The notes beneath the pieces are model-generated. The model was not told the DNA's origin. It did not search any database and saw only the letters and a program-made list of their open reading frames with translations. This document shows positions 30,847 through 39,645 of a stretch of DNA of 64,000 bases, piece by piece. The DNA is from JBMNGH01 sp050949725 (lineage in GTDB: Bacteria; Bacillota; Thermosediminibacteria; Thermosediminibacterales; Tepidanaerobacteraceae): NCBI GenBank assembly GCA_050949725.1, contig JBMNGH010000006.1, positions 129,420-193,419 of the forward strand, written 5' to 3'. Position 1 is the first letter of the stretch. Every line of letters begins with the position of its first letter. The translations under genes and the position numbers were made by a program.

Positions 30847-31863
30847 TTAAAATTGCTGTAAAAATCTCATGTCATTTTCATAAAAAAGTCTCATGTCATT
30901 TATGCCATATTTTAGCATAGCAATTCTCTCTATACCAAGGCCAAACGCAAATCCATTTATCTTTTCCGTGTCGTATCCCACATTGTTCAGAACATTTGGA
31001 TGGACCATGCCGCACCCCAAAATTTCCAACCATCCGGTGTATGAACAAATCCTGCATCCCTGACCTTTACAAGAAATACATGAAATATCAAGCTCCGCAC
31101 TAGGCTCGGTGAAGGGAAAGTAGTGAGGTCTAAACCGGATTTCCCTTTTTGCCCCAAACATCTCCCTTGCAAATTCAATAAGTGTACCTTTAAGATCACC
31201 CATTGTGTAATGCTCACCAATGGCCAAACCCTCAACCTGATGAAATATGGGAGAATGAGTAGAATCTACAGCATCAGAACGGTATACCCTCCCGGGAGCA
31301 ATTATCTTCAGCGGTGGCTTTCTCCTCTCCATTGTCCTGATCTGGACAGGTGACGTCTGTGTCCTGAGCAAAATACTATCAGTAATATAAAAGGTGTCCT
31401 GAACATCTCTTGCAGGATGGTCCTCAGGAGTATTTAACGCTTCAAAATTATAATAATCCAGTTCTATTTCAGGCCCCTCTGCAACCTCATATCCCATACC
31501 TATAAATATTTCCTTTATTTCGTCTAATATTAAAGTCAGCGGATGTTTATGCCCGATGTCCAAAAGAGTCGGAATTGTAACATCGATAAATTCCTTTTCC
31601 AACTTCTGTTCTTTTGCTTTTTGCTTTAATAAGGTTGACTTTTCTGTAAACTTTTGTTCAAGGGATTGTTTGATATCATTGGCCAATTTGCCTATTTCAG
31701 GTCTTTCCTCAGGCGAAATAGAGGCCATCCCTCTTAATATTTGGGTCAGCTCCCCTTTTTTTCCCAGATATTTCACTTTAAGCTCATTTAGTTCTTCAAT
31801 GCTCTCAGCTTTAGACAGAGAGTCAAGAGATTTTTCTTTCAAAAGTAGTAAGGAATCTTTCAT
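30847..31863 (-). CDS. pheS: Phenylalanyl-tRNA synthetase alpha subunit
   Basis: The catalytic alpha subunit, 338 residues. The N-terminal coiled coil is followed by class II motifs, including RTQTSPVQIRTM, FHQVEGLAIGE and FGLGIERIAMLKYGI. It attaches phenylalanine to tRNA-Phe. GGAGG stands seven bases before the ATG. A T-box leader precedes it. Confidence 0.97.
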   Translation of the reverse strand: MKDSLLLLKEKSLDSLSKAESIEELNELKVKYLGKKGELTQILRGMASISPEERPEIGKLANDIKQSLEQKFTEKSTLLKQKAKEQKLEKEFIDVTIPTLLDIGHKHPLTLILDEIKEIFIGMGYEVAEGPEIELDYYNFEALNTPEDHPARDVQDTFYITDSILLRTQTSPVQIRTMERRKPPLKIIAPGRVYRSDAVDSTHSPIFHQVEGLAIGEHYTMGDLKGTLIEFAREMFGAKREIRFRPHYFPFTEPSAELDISCISCKGQGCRICSYTGWLEILGCGMVHPNVLNNVGYDTEKINGFAFGLGIERIAMLKYGINDMRLFYENDMRFLQQF

Positions 31864-31904
31864 CTTTAAACCTCCATACTAATAGTGCGTGTAACACTGT
31901 TTTT

Positions 31905-32257
31905 TAATAAAAAACTTTCGCCCCGTGTAGGGACGAAAGTTTACTTCCGTTGTACCACCCTTTTTTAGTTTATTAAAACCCTCTGTACTTTAACGGTGAT
32001 AGACCGGAGGGACCTACTGCTATTTCAGACCCTCGGCTCCAGAGTGAACTATTAGTGGCCCCCTAACTTAAAAGAGCTTTCAGTCTTTGGCTCTCTCTCC
32101 CTGAAAGTTTTAACCACTCTACCTCTCTATCATAGCCTTTTATCGCAAAAGCAACTTCCTATAAAAAAGATAAGCTGTTATAGATCCTGTGGCCTCAAAT
32201 ATGTTCCAAAAAAAGTCGGCGGTCAGCAAAACTAGACCACGCCCTTTCCTTAGGTTT
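31905..32257 (-). promoter_or_regulatory. T-box leader of pheST
   Basis: The T-box sequence AGGGTGGTACAACGG lies at 31947-31961, followed by a terminator (stem AACTTTCG/CGAAAGTT, 31913-31941, then a T-run). Binding of uncharged tRNA-Phe should favour the antiterminator and switch on pheST. Stem I lies in about 32050-32250; I could not assign the specifier codon with confidence. Confidence 0.92.
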
Positions 32258-32263
32258 ACAAAC

Positions 32264-32292
32264 ATTATACCACAGCGTTTGCTTATTTACAA
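32264..32292 (-). promoter_or_regulatory. pheST promoter
   Basis: TTGTAA (32287-32292) and TATAAT (32264-32269) on the minus strand, 17 bases apart, with TG before the -10. It lies at the stop of the upstream methyltransferase gene. Confidence 0.8.
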
Positions 32293-33095
32293 GCATCAGG
32301 GCTTGTCTTTATTCGTTGTTTGACTGCTTCATATAATATAATGCCACATGCTATGGCAACGTTTAAGGATTCTGCCCTGCCAAGCATTGGAATTTTTACT
32401 AATACATCGGAAATATCGACTATTTCTTCTGAAACACCGTCATCTTCTTGACCCATCACTATAATTGTTGACTTGGTGTAGTCTATATCATAATAATATG
32501 TGTGCGCGTTTAAGTGGGTAGTTACAATAGTTCCACCAATTTTTTTAAATTCATTTAATGCTTTAACCATATCGTCGACACTGAGAAAAGGCAGATGAAA
32601 AACTGAGCCCATAGTCGATCTTACGACTTTAGGGTTAAATACATCAACACAGCCTTTACTCAATATCAAACCGTTTATTCCAGCAGCATCAGCCGTTCTG
32701 ATAATCGTGCCCATATTACCAGGATCTCCTATTCTGTCTAGGGCTAAGGTCAAGCCGTTTTCTATAAAAAAATCGTTAAAGCTCTTTTTTTCTTTAACAA
32801 CAGCCATTATCCCTTGGGGAGAAACTGTGTCTGACAGTTTGGTGTAAAAATCATGAGAAACAGCATACAGCTTTATTGATTTTTCCACAATTAGCCTTAA
32901 TAACTTATTTCCTTGATGAGCTTTTAAAAACTTATCAGAAACAACAATAAATTCTACAGAATAATCTGAGTTGACGGCCTCTGTAACGTTTTTGAATCCT
33001 TCAACTAAAAAGCTATGGACCTTTTGCCTACTTGATGTATTTTTTAAAGATTTAATAAATTTTATACGTTTATTGGAAAGTTCATTTAAAAACAT
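32283..33095 (-). CDS. TrmH/SpoU family RNA methyltransferase
   Basis: A 270-residue SPOUT-class methyltransferase. The N-terminal substrate-binding domain comes first. The knotted catalytic domain has DRIGDPGNMGTIIRTADAA, VMGQEDDGVS and IPMLGRAESLNVAIACGIILYE (each in part), the three TrmH motifs. It probably 2'-O-methylates 23S rRNA or a tRNA; the target is not readable. I start at 33095 (MFLNELSNK), with GGTGA upstream. A frame start at 33119 would overlap the ktrA stop. Confidence 0.88.
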   Translation of the reverse strand: MFLNELSNKRIKFIKSLKNTSSRQKVHSFLVEGFKNVTEAVNSDYSVEFIVVSDKFLKAHQGNKLLRLIVEKSIKLYAVSHDFYTKLSDTVSPQGIMAVVKEKKSFNDFFIENGLTLALDRIGDPGNMGTIIRTADAAGINGLILSKGCVDVFNPKVVRSTMGSVFHLPFLSVDDMVKALNEFKKIGGTIVTTHLNAHTYYYDIDYTKSTIIVMGQEDDGVSEEIVDISDVLVKIPMLGRAESLNVAIACGIILYEAVKQRIKTSPDACK

Positions 33096-33111
33096 TTTTT
33101 CACCGACTTTG

Positions 33112-33765
33112 TTAAACATGCTTTTCTAATTTTTCTATATCTTTATTTTTCCCTACAACAATTAAGATATCTTCTTTTAATATGACACTATCTGCTTTCG
33201 GTGATACTAATATCTCTTTTCCTTCGCGTTTTATTGCTATGACGTTAAGCCCATACTTCGATCTCATATCAAGCTGTCTCATGGTTTTGTTATGCCACTC
33301 AGGCAATGCCGTAATTTCAACAATGGAAAAATCCGCGGACAACTCAATATAATCCAATATGTTTGACGAAATAAGGTTGTGCGCAACCCGAACCCCCATG
33401 TCCCTTTCGGGGAAAATAACCCTATCGGCACCGATTTTATAGAGAACTTTCCCGTGTAGATCATTTTGCGCCTTAGCAACGACATATCTAATGCCAAACT
33501 CTTTTAGTAATAATGTTACCAAAATACTTGACTGTATGTCATCACCTATACCGACTATGCCAACATCAAAATTGCGTATGCCTAAAGTTTTTAAAGTATT
33601 TTCATCAGTTGCATCCGCCTGCACTGTATGTGTAATCAAATCAGCCATAGATTGCACTATTTCTTCATCAATATCGATTCCTAAGACATCATAACCTAAA
33701 TTGTACAGAGTTTTTGCAATGCTTGAACCAAATCGGCCTAAACCAATGACAACAAACTGTTTCAA
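33112..33765 (-). CDS. Potassium uptake regulatory subunit KtrA/TrkA
   Basis: A 217-residue cytoplasmic RCK protein that gates a KtrB/TrkH channel. The nucleotide-binding loop is GLGRFGSS (residues 8-15), the acidic end of strand two is GIDIDEE, and a TrkA-C domain is at about 140-215. It follows the channel gene by 20 bases and forms a KtrAB pair with it. Confidence 0.92.
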   Translation of the reverse strand: MKQFVVIGLGRFGSSIAKTLYNLGYDVLGIDIDEEIVQSMADLITHTVQADATDENTLKTLGIRNFDVGIVGIGDDIQSSILVTLLLKEFGIRYVVAKAQNDLHGKVLYKIGADRVIFPERDMGVRVAHNLISSNILDYIELSADFSIVEITALPEWHNKTMRQLDMRSKYGLNVIAIKREGKEILVSPKADSVILKEDILIVVGKNKDIEKLEKHV

Positions 33766-33785
33766 GATATAATTACCTCCAATTA

Positions 33786-35141
33786 TTATCCGACAAGCAC
33801 TCTCTCTTCCGGATACTTTAACAAACCTGTTCTCTTCCGCCTTGTAAGAGCAAAGGCAAGGGTTAAAGGCCCCACTCTGCCCGCATACATTGTCAGCATA
33901 ATAATAATTTTGCCAATGCCGGTCAATTTAGTTGTTACACCTAATGTCATGCCTACTGTTCCAAAAGCGGATGTTGCCTCAAACAAAAGCTCTATGAAAC
34001 CTGCATTCTCAGTTAATGTAAGTATAAAGAAGGTTAGAATAAGCAGCATTATGGAAATTACGGCTATAACTACCCCTTTATAGATATTATCAAAAGGAAT
34101 TCTCCTTTGGTAAACTTCTACGTGTTCCTTTGAAGTAATAAGGCTGTACGTCATCATCATTATCAGTGCAAATGTAGATGTTTTAATACCTCCCCCAGTT
34201 GAGCCCGGAGAAGCACCTATAAACATGAGAATTATCGTAACAAGCTTCGATGGTAATCTTAATTGTGTAATATCTATTGTGCAGAAGCCGCAAGTTCTTG
34301 GGGTGACGGCCTGGAATAAAGATGCTAAGATTTTTCCTGTTGGGGTTAACGATGCAAGCGTACTTTCATTTGTGTTCTCCAGAAAGTAAAATGCTATAAA
34401 AGCTGATAGAATCAGGATTAGAGTAGTAGTGATAACTACTTTTGAATGTAAACCTAACTTCTTGAAACTCCTTGTACTAAAAATATCATAATTTACAGAA
34501 AAACCAAGGCTGCCAAAAACAATAAGACAAATAATTACTATATTTATTAACGGGTCTTGAACAAACTGCGTAAGGCTCCTAAAATTTCCCATAAGGTCAA
34601 ATCCCGCGCTGTTAAAAGCAGAAACAGCGTGAAAAATACTATAATATATTCCCTTGGACAATCCGTAAATTTGGATAAACCTTAATGAAAGAAGTAATGA
34701 ACCTATCCCTTCAAATATTAAAGCTGTAACTAATATATACCGAGTCAGTTTTACCACTCCGGCCAAGGTCAATTGATTTAAAGCCTCTTGCATCACAAGT
34801 CGTTCCCTTAACATTATTTTTTTACCCATTAAGAGAAAAACGAGTGTCGTCATTGACATAATCCCTAAGCCGCCAATTTGAATCAACATAAGAATGACCA
34901 CTTGACCGAAATATGAAAACTGTGTAAAAGTATCAACTACTACAAGACCGGTAACACATACTGCAGATGTTGCCGTAAACAGGGCATTTAAAATTCCAAT
35001 ACTCTGACCACTTTTCGATGCCACTGGTAAAGATAACAAAATGGCGCCAATAAAAATCAATAAAGCAAAGCCGGATGCCAGTATTTGAGTAGGTTTAAGG
35101 TTGGGGATCTTGATCTTTACCGCCTCCCGTATAGAGTCCAA
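33786..35141 (-). CDS. Potassium uptake transmembrane subunit KtrB/TrkH
   Basis: A potassium channel subunit of up to 451 residues with about ten hydrophobic segments and four filter-like loops, for instance SAVCVTGLVVVD, SAFNSAGFDLMG and GGGIKTSTFA. The start is unclear. The frame is open to a TTG at 35141, but that lies in the T-run of the rplT terminator. A good GGGAGG (35123-35128) precedes an ATC at 35114 by eight bases, and no ATG, GTG or TTG is suitably placed. Homologues begin near this ATC, so the N-terminus may start with a rare codon. The body is clear. Confidence 0.9.
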   Translation of the reverse strand: MDSIREAVKIKIPNLKPTQILASGFALLIFIGAILLSLPVASKSGQSIGILNALFTATSAVCVTGLVVVDTFTQFSYFGQVVILMLIQIGGLGIMSMTTLVFLLMGKKIMLRERLVMQEALNQLTLAGVVKLTRYILVTALIFEGIGSLLLSLRFIQIYGLSKGIYYSIFHAVSAFNSAGFDLMGNFRSLTQFVQDPLINIVIICLIVFGSLGFSVNYDIFSTRSFKKLGLHSKVVITTTLILILSAFIAFYFLENTNESTLASLTPTGKILASLFQAVTPRTCGFCTIDITQLRLPSKLVTIILMFIGASPGSTGGGIKTSTFALIMMMTYSLITSKEHVEVYQRRIPFDNIYKGVVIAVISIMLLILTFFILTLTENAGFIELLFEATSAFGTVGMTLGVTTKLTGIGKIIIMLTMYAGRVGPLTLAFALTRRKRTGLLKYPEERVLVG

Positions 35142-35165
35142 AAAAAAGCGACCGTAGCCGCTTTT
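35139..35165 (-). terminator. Terminator after rplT
   Basis: Stem AAAGCGGC/GTCGCTTT (one G-T pair) with a short loop, followed by eight Ts on the minus strand. It begins right after the rplT stop. Confidence 0.8.
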
Positions 35166-35167
35166 TC

Positions 35168-35521
35168 TTAGTTGTTGGCTTTTGCTATATCTATTAACTG
35201 CGAAAAACCATTAACATCATTTATTGCCATTTCCGAAAGCATCTTGCGATTTATCTGTATACCAGCCTTTTTTAAACCATTTATAAACTTGCTGTATGAA
35301 AGACCGTTCGATCTCGCCGCAGCATTGATTCTCGCAATCCACAGCTTTCTGAAATCACGCTTTCTGAGTTTACGCCCCCTGTAAGCATGAGATAACGCCT
35401 TAAGAACAGCCTGGTTAGCCGGTCTAAACAATTTGCTTTTTGAACCTCTATAACCCTTTGCAAGATTTATTATTTTTTTGTGTCTTTTATGGGCTGTTAC
35501 ACCTCTTTTTACTCTTGGCAT
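35168..35521 (-). CDS. rplT: Ribosomal protein L20
   Basis: L20, 117 residues, binds 23S rRNA early in 50S assembly and in Firmicutes represses its own operon at the leader. MPRVKRGVTAHKRHKK and GYRGSKSKLFRPANQ are family hallmarks. The start at 35521 has AAGGAGG upstream; the frame is open six codons further. It is the last gene of infC-rpmI-rplT. Confidence 0.97.
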   Translation of the reverse strand: MPRVKRGVTAHKRHKKIINLAKGYRGSKSKLFRPANQAVLKALSHAYRGRKLRKRDFRKLWIARINAAARSNGLSYSKFINGLKKAGIQINRKMLSEMAINDVNGFSQLIDIAKANN

Positions 35522-35544
35522 AATAAAATCCTCCTTCAAACTCG

Positions 35545-35742
35545 TTACATGTATGGAATCAGTTTGCTTACTCTTTTTTGATCAGCTTTGCTGATATAAG
35601 CGGCTTTTCTCAAATGTCTTTTTCTTTTGGAGGTTTTTTTCGTTAAAATATGGCTCTTGTAGGCTTTGGACCGTTTAATTCTACCATTCTTAGATACTTT
35701 GAATCTTTTTGCTGCACCCCTATGTGTCTTTATCTTTGGCAT
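35545..35742 (-). CDS. rpmI: Ribosomal protein L35
   Basis: L35, 65 residues, very basic: MPKIKTHRGAAKRFKVS at the start and RKAAYISKADQKRVSKLIPY at the end (in part). The start at 35742 is chosen over a GTG at 35754 that directly abuts the AAGGAG. Confidence 0.97.
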   Translation of the reverse strand: MPKIKTHRGAAKRFKVSKNGRIKRSKAYKSHILTKKTSKRKRHLRKAAYISKADQKRVSKLIPYM

Positions 35743-35750
35743 GTATTTCG

Positions 35751-36281
35751 TCACTCCTTAGACGTATTTTGTCTCGGCGAAATAATCATTATCATATTTC
35801 TACCTTCTATCTGAGGCATTTTTTCTATAACGCCTAGTTCTTTGACACAGTCAGCCATTTGTTTGAGCACTTTCTCGCCTAAAGTGGTATGGGTTATTTC
35901 TCTACCTCGAAATTTAATAGAAGCCTTTACTTTATTGCCATCCTTTAAAAACCGAATGGCATTTTTAACCCTTACCTGAAAATCGTGTTCATCTATATTG
36001 GGGTTCATCCGTATTTCTTTCATGTTTATTATTTTCTGGTTTTTTCGGGCTTCTTTTTCCCTTTTACTCTGTTCATATTTATATTTCCCATAGTCCATAA
36101 TCTTGCATACTGGTGGCGTTGCTCCAGAAGCAACCCTTACAAGATCAAGGTGACTTTCTTGAGCTCGGCGCAATGCATCTTTCAAAGACATTATACCCAG
36201 ATTACGCCCCTCTGAATCTATAACCCTTACCTCTCGTGCTTTAATTTCATGGTTGACCTGTATTTCTTTTTCTTTGCTAAT
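35751..36281 (-). CDS. infC: Translation initiation factor IF-3, with ATT start
   Basis: IF-3, about 176 residues, keeps 30S subunits free and proofreads start codons. The N-domain has VNHEIKAREVRVIDSEG and the C-domain KEIRMNPNIDEHDFQVRVK. The best start is ATT at 36281, eight bases after GGAGG (36290-36294). The upstream GTG lies inside that site, and a TTG precedes it. Rare AUU starts are typical of infC and allow IF-3 to repress itself. An L20 leader lies upstream. Confidence 0.93.
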   Translation of the reverse strand: MSKEKEIQVNHEIKAREVRVIDSEGRNLGIMSLKDALRRAQESHLDLVRVASGATPPVCKIMDYGKYKYEQSKREKEARKNQKIINMKEIRMNPNIDEHDFQVRVKNAIRFLKDGNKVKASIKFRGREITHTTLGEKVLKQMADCVKELGVIEKMPQIEGRNMIMIISPRQNTSKE

Positions 36282-36302
36282 ACTATTCACCTCCAAATAT
36301 TT

Positions 36303-36428
36303 TTAAAAAAATAAAAGGACGGATAGATTCACCCGCCCTCTGTTTTTCTCATATACCTTATAAGCCTTAGCCATAAGGTGAGAAGAAGTGAATCTTCTGC
36401 TTTGTCATTTGGCGTATTGCTTTTACAA
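36303..36428 (-). promoter_or_regulatory. L20 leader of infC-rpmI-rplT
   Basis: The leader RNA has GATTCACTTCTTCTCACC early, whose GATTCAC can pair with GTGAATC near the end, and a terminator stem GGGCGG/CCGTCC followed by TTTTATTTTTT. This matches the L20 leader known from Bacillus, where L20 binding causes early termination. Confidence 0.85.
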
Positions 36429-36433
36429 ACGTA

Positions 36434-36463
36434 AATATACCACAATATTACCTATACTGTCAA
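36434..36463 (-). promoter_or_regulatory. infC operon promoter
   Basis: TTGACA (36458-36463) and TATATT (36434-36439), 18 bases apart, on the minus strand, directly after the thrS stop. Confidence 0.75.
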
Positions 36464-38374
36464 TTACAAAAGTTGCCGAGTTATAGCAGTTATATCTTGA
36501 ATTATTTCTTCAAGTTTCTTTGTGCCTAAATCACCCACATCCCTAGTTCTCAATGAAACAGTACCTTCTTTTTCTTCTTTGTCGCCTAATATAAGCATAT
36601 AAGGTATCTTGTGCAACTGTGCATCCCTTATTTTATAACCGATTTTTTCATTTCTAGGGTCTAGTTCAACTCTTATATCAACCGATTCAAGCTTTTCTTT
36701 TACAATCTTCGCGTACTCCATATGCTTTTCACTTATAGGTAAAATTCGAACCTGTACAGGAGCCAACCACAAGGGAAATGCACCTGCAAAATGTTCAATT
36801 AATATTCCGATGAACCGCTCTATGCTGCCAAAAATGACTCTGTGTATCATAACAGGTCTATGTCTTTCCCCATCAGGTCCAATATACGTTAAATCAAACC
36901 TTTCTGGCATTTGGAAGTCCAGCTGTATTGTACCACATTGCCATGTGCGATCTAGGCTATCTTTTAAATGGAAATCAATTTTCGGTCCGTAAAAAGCCCC
37001 GTCCCCTTCATTCACCTTATACGCTATCCCTTTGCTTTTTAAGGCAGACTCCAGAGTGCTTGTGGCCTTGTTCCACATATCTGCAGAACCCATTGAGTTC
37101 TCGGGCCTTGTAGACAATTCAACATTATAATCAAAACCAAACACTTTATAAAAAGTATCTACCAGATCAATTACACCGATAATTTCTTCTTCAATTTGCG
37201 ATGGCATCATAAATATATGGGCATCATCCTGGGTAAAGCATCTTACACGCATCAGGCCGTGTAGTACACCGGAAAGTTCATGTCTGTGAACTAAGCCGAG
37301 CTCTCCGTACCTAATGGGTAGCTCTCTGTAACTATGGACTTCACTGTTAAACATAAGCATAGCGCCTGGGCAGTTCATTGGTTTTACAGCGTAATTTTTT
37401 TCATCGATTTTCGTAAAATACATGTTCTCTTTGTAATGATCCCAGTGACCGGATTCCCTCCAAAGTTCTTCATTTAAGATAATTGGGGTTTTTATTTCTA
37501 GGTAACCTCTTTTCTTGTGCTCTTTCCTCCAGAACCTTGTCAACAAATTCCATATGACCATTCCTTTTGGATGAAAAAACGGAAAGCCTGGGCCTTCTTC
37601 ATGTATGCTGAAAATCCCCAAATCTTTACCTAATCTTCTATGGTCCCTCTTTTTTGCTTCTTCAAGCTTAGCTAGGTGCTCATCAAGCATTGATTTTTTT
37701 GGAAACGATATGCCGTAAATCCTTTGCAGCATCTTGTTCTGCTCGTCGCCTCGCCAGTACGCCCCGGCTACACTGGTAAGTTTAAATGCTTTGATCATTC
37801 CAGTTGAAATTATATGCGGTCCTGCGCAAAGGTCAGTAAAATCTCCTTGCTTGTAAAAACTGATTTTTACATCCTGAGGCAAATCTTCTACAAGTTCAAC
37901 TTTATAAGGTTCAGACATTTCATTAAACTTATTAAGCGCATCTTCTCTGGAAATTTCAAATCGCATGAATTCTAAATTCGCAGATATTATGTTTTTCATT
38001 TCTTGCTCAATTTGTTCTATCTCGTCTGGTGTAAAGCCTTTTTCACGTTCAAAATCATAATAGAAACCCGAGTCTATTGCTGGACCAATTGCTAGCTTTA
38101 CATCCGGAAACAGACGCTTAACCGCCTGTGCCATAACATGTGCTGTGCTGTGCCAAAACACCCGCTTCCCTTCTTCATTGTCGAAAGTTAATATCTCAAG
38201 TTCTGTGTCATCGAATATCATGTAGCTCAAGTCTGAGACAGTCCCGTTCACCTTAGCGGCAATGGCATTTTTTGCAAGTTTAGGGCTAATGTTTTTTGCA
38301 ATTTCCGCAGCAGTAATGCCTTTTTTGAATAACTTTTGTTCTTTGCCCTTTAGTGTAACTTTTATCTGGTCCAT
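36464..38374 (-). CDS. thrS: Threonyl-tRNA synthetase
   Basis: Class II synthetase of 636 residues. It has an N-terminal TGS domain (MDQIKVTLKGKEQKLFKKG), the SAD/editing domain with WHSTAHVMAQAVKRLF and GPHIIS, the catalytic core with KPMNCPGAMLMF and MRVRCFTQDDAHIF, and an anticodon domain at the end. The start at 38374 has AAGGGGATG before it. It is preceded by a T-box. Confidence 0.97.
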   Translation of the reverse strand: MDQIKVTLKGKEQKLFKKGITAAEIAKNISPKLAKNAIAAKVNGTVSDLSYMIFDDTELEILTFDNEEGKRVFWHSTAHVMAQAVKRLFPDVKLAIGPAIDSGFYYDFEREKGFTPDEIEQIEQEMKNIISANLEFMRFEISREDALNKFNEMSEPYKVELVEDLPQDVKISFYKQGDFTDLCAGPHIISTGMIKAFKLTSVAGAYWRGDEQNKMLQRIYGISFPKKSMLDEHLAKLEEAKKRDHRRLGKDLGIFSIHEEGPGFPFFHPKGMVIWNLLTRFWRKEHKKRGYLEIKTPIILNEELWRESGHWDHYKENMYFTKIDEKNYAVKPMNCPGAMLMFNSEVHSYRELPIRYGELGLVHRHELSGVLHGLMRVRCFTQDDAHIFMMPSQIEEEIIGVIDLVDTFYKVFGFDYNVELSTRPENSMGSADMWNKATSTLESALKSKGIAYKVNEGDGAFYGPKIDFHLKDSLDRTWQCGTIQLDFQMPERFDLTYIGPDGERHRPVMIHRVIFGSIERFIGILIEHFAGAFPLWLAPVQVRILPISEKHMEYAKIVKEKLESVDIRVELDPRNEKIGYKIRDAQLHKIPYMLILGDKEEKEGTVSLRTRDVGDLGTKKLEEIIQDITAITRQLL

Positions 38375-38402
38375 AACATCCCCTTCTTTTGATGATATAT
38401 TA

Positions 38403-38601
38403 AAAACACAACCCCTCATCCGTAAGGGACGAGAGGTTATCCCGTGGTTCCACCCTAATTTGTGCTCTATGTGCTTTAAAGGAGCATTTCCAATAGCTCT
38501 AAGTTGGTTTTCGGCATGCTATTCTCAGGGCCTTTACAGCTTCCAGCCCCTCTCTTTGAGAAATCACAGGCTTACTCTTCTCTTCATCGCTAGATTTATT
38601 T
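38403..38601 (-). promoter_or_regulatory. T-box leader of thrS
   Basis: T-box AGGGTGGAACCACGGG at 38441-38456 with a terminator at 38403-38438 (arms AACCTCTCGTCC and GGATGAGGGGTT), then a T-run. Uncharged tRNA-Thr should relieve termination. The specifier loop was not assigned. Confidence 0.92.
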
Positions 38602-38607
38602 TTGTAT

Positions 38608-38637
38608 ATTATAATTCTTATACTACATATTTGTCAA
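38608..38637 (-). promoter_or_regulatory. thrS promoter
   Basis: TTGACA (38632-38637) and TATAAT (38608-38613) on the minus strand with an 18-base spacer. Confidence 0.8.
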
Positions 38638-38666
38638 TAATTATCGGTTTTGTCTATTGTTTATCT

Positions 38667-38780
38667 TTATCTTTCTCCCGTCCCTAAATATACAACCATT
38701 TCACCGATATTTGTGCTGTGGTTGCCTATTCTTTCTATATGTCTAGCTACCATCAACAGCTCTGTTTTTGTTAAAACTAT
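38667..38780 (-). pseudogene. phoU: PhoU C-terminal remnant
   Basis: Between DUF445 and the thrS promoter one minus-strand frame reads LLMVARHIERIGNHSTNIGE and then MVVYLGTGER before a stop. This is the C-terminal end of PhoU, the regulator at the end of pst phosphate operons. The frame is closed by TGA one codon upstream and no other part of phoU or pst is present. The conserved ARHIERIGNHSTNI motif makes the call firm for so short a piece (about 37 codons). It is a deletion scar. Confidence 0.8.
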
Positions 38781-38816
38781 TCAATCTACTTAATAAGTAA
38801 AATAGCTTTTGATACA

Positions 38817-39431
38817 TTATGCTCCGCTCAAAACATAAAATGAAATAAGTGCCTGAATTAAACCAATAAAAAATCCAATTACCCCACCAAGGACTTCAAT
38901 CTGCTTAAGCTCTTTTCTTGAAAGCCTCAATATCATTGTTTCAAGTCGTTCCAAATCGAATGAATTAATTTTATCCTCCACCATTTGCCCTAAATTAATC
39001 TCGTGTCTTGTTTTTTGTATTAATTCGGTTTTTATTTCTTCGAATACTTGGCCCCCATGGCGACTGATCGTTTCTCCTAGATGTACACTTAATGATGTTT
39101 TTAATCCAAATGGGATAAATCCGGGAAGTTTATCGCAAGTTTTTCTTATTATAATTTTTTTTATACACTCCATGAGTTGTTTTTTGTTATCATCAGATGT
39201 TAGTTTTTGGATAATCTCATCTGACGACAATATCTCGTTTTCTACCGCTTCTCCAATATTTCGCGAAATATCTAGCCTTCGCTTTGGTATCAGACCTTGC
39301 AGTTCTAAACCTAATAGCGGTACTTTTAGGGGATTTATAGGTCTGAAAATGAGCTTTATCGCAAGAAGATTAGTTCCCCAACCGATTAAACTTCCTATAA
39401 GAGGCATGACCAACAGTTCTCTTTGAATCAC
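38817..39431 (-). CDS. DUF445 family membrane protein
   Basis: About 204 residues. The N-terminal hydrophobic piece PLIGSLIGWGTNLLAIKLIFRP is the mark of DUF445 (YheB-like) proteins, and a second membrane segment closes the C-terminus (GVIGFFIGLIQALISFYVL). The middle is soluble and amphipathic. It is shorter than the usual 380-residue members, which is common in Clostridia. The start is a GTG, probably 39431 with GGTGAT upstream, else 39440. Function unknown. Confidence 0.75.
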   Translation of the reverse strand: MIQRELLVMPLIGSLIGWGTNLLAIKLIFRPINPLKVPLLGLELQGLIPKRRLDISRNIGEAVENEILSSDEIIQKLTSDDNKKQLMECIKKIIIRKTCDKLPGFIPFGLKTSLSVHLGETISRHGGQVFEEIKTELIQKTRHEINLGQMVEDKINSFDLERLETMILRLSRKELKQIEVLGGVIGFFIGLIQALISFYVLSGA

Positions 39432-39582
39432 TAGAATCACCGCTTGCTTATTTTATAAAACATCTTCACTCTATTTATGCTCTTGATGCTCTTACATCAT
39501 AACTATTGCAGCTTTGTGATTATAAATGCACTCATAGATTATCGCAAGGTTAGAAATCTGTCAAGCTCTTTTAAGTTTGCTC

Positions 39583-39612
39583 AAAAAAAAGGAACTAATA
39601 TAGTTCCTTTTT
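39583..39612 (-). terminator. Terminator after ytxC
   Basis: Stem AAAAGGAACTA/TAGTTCCTTTT with a three-base loop and a T-run on the minus strand. It lies 34 bases past the ytxC stop. Confidence 0.8.
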
Positions 39613-39645
39613 AACCAAATCCTTTATTTATCTGAAAGTTATCAT

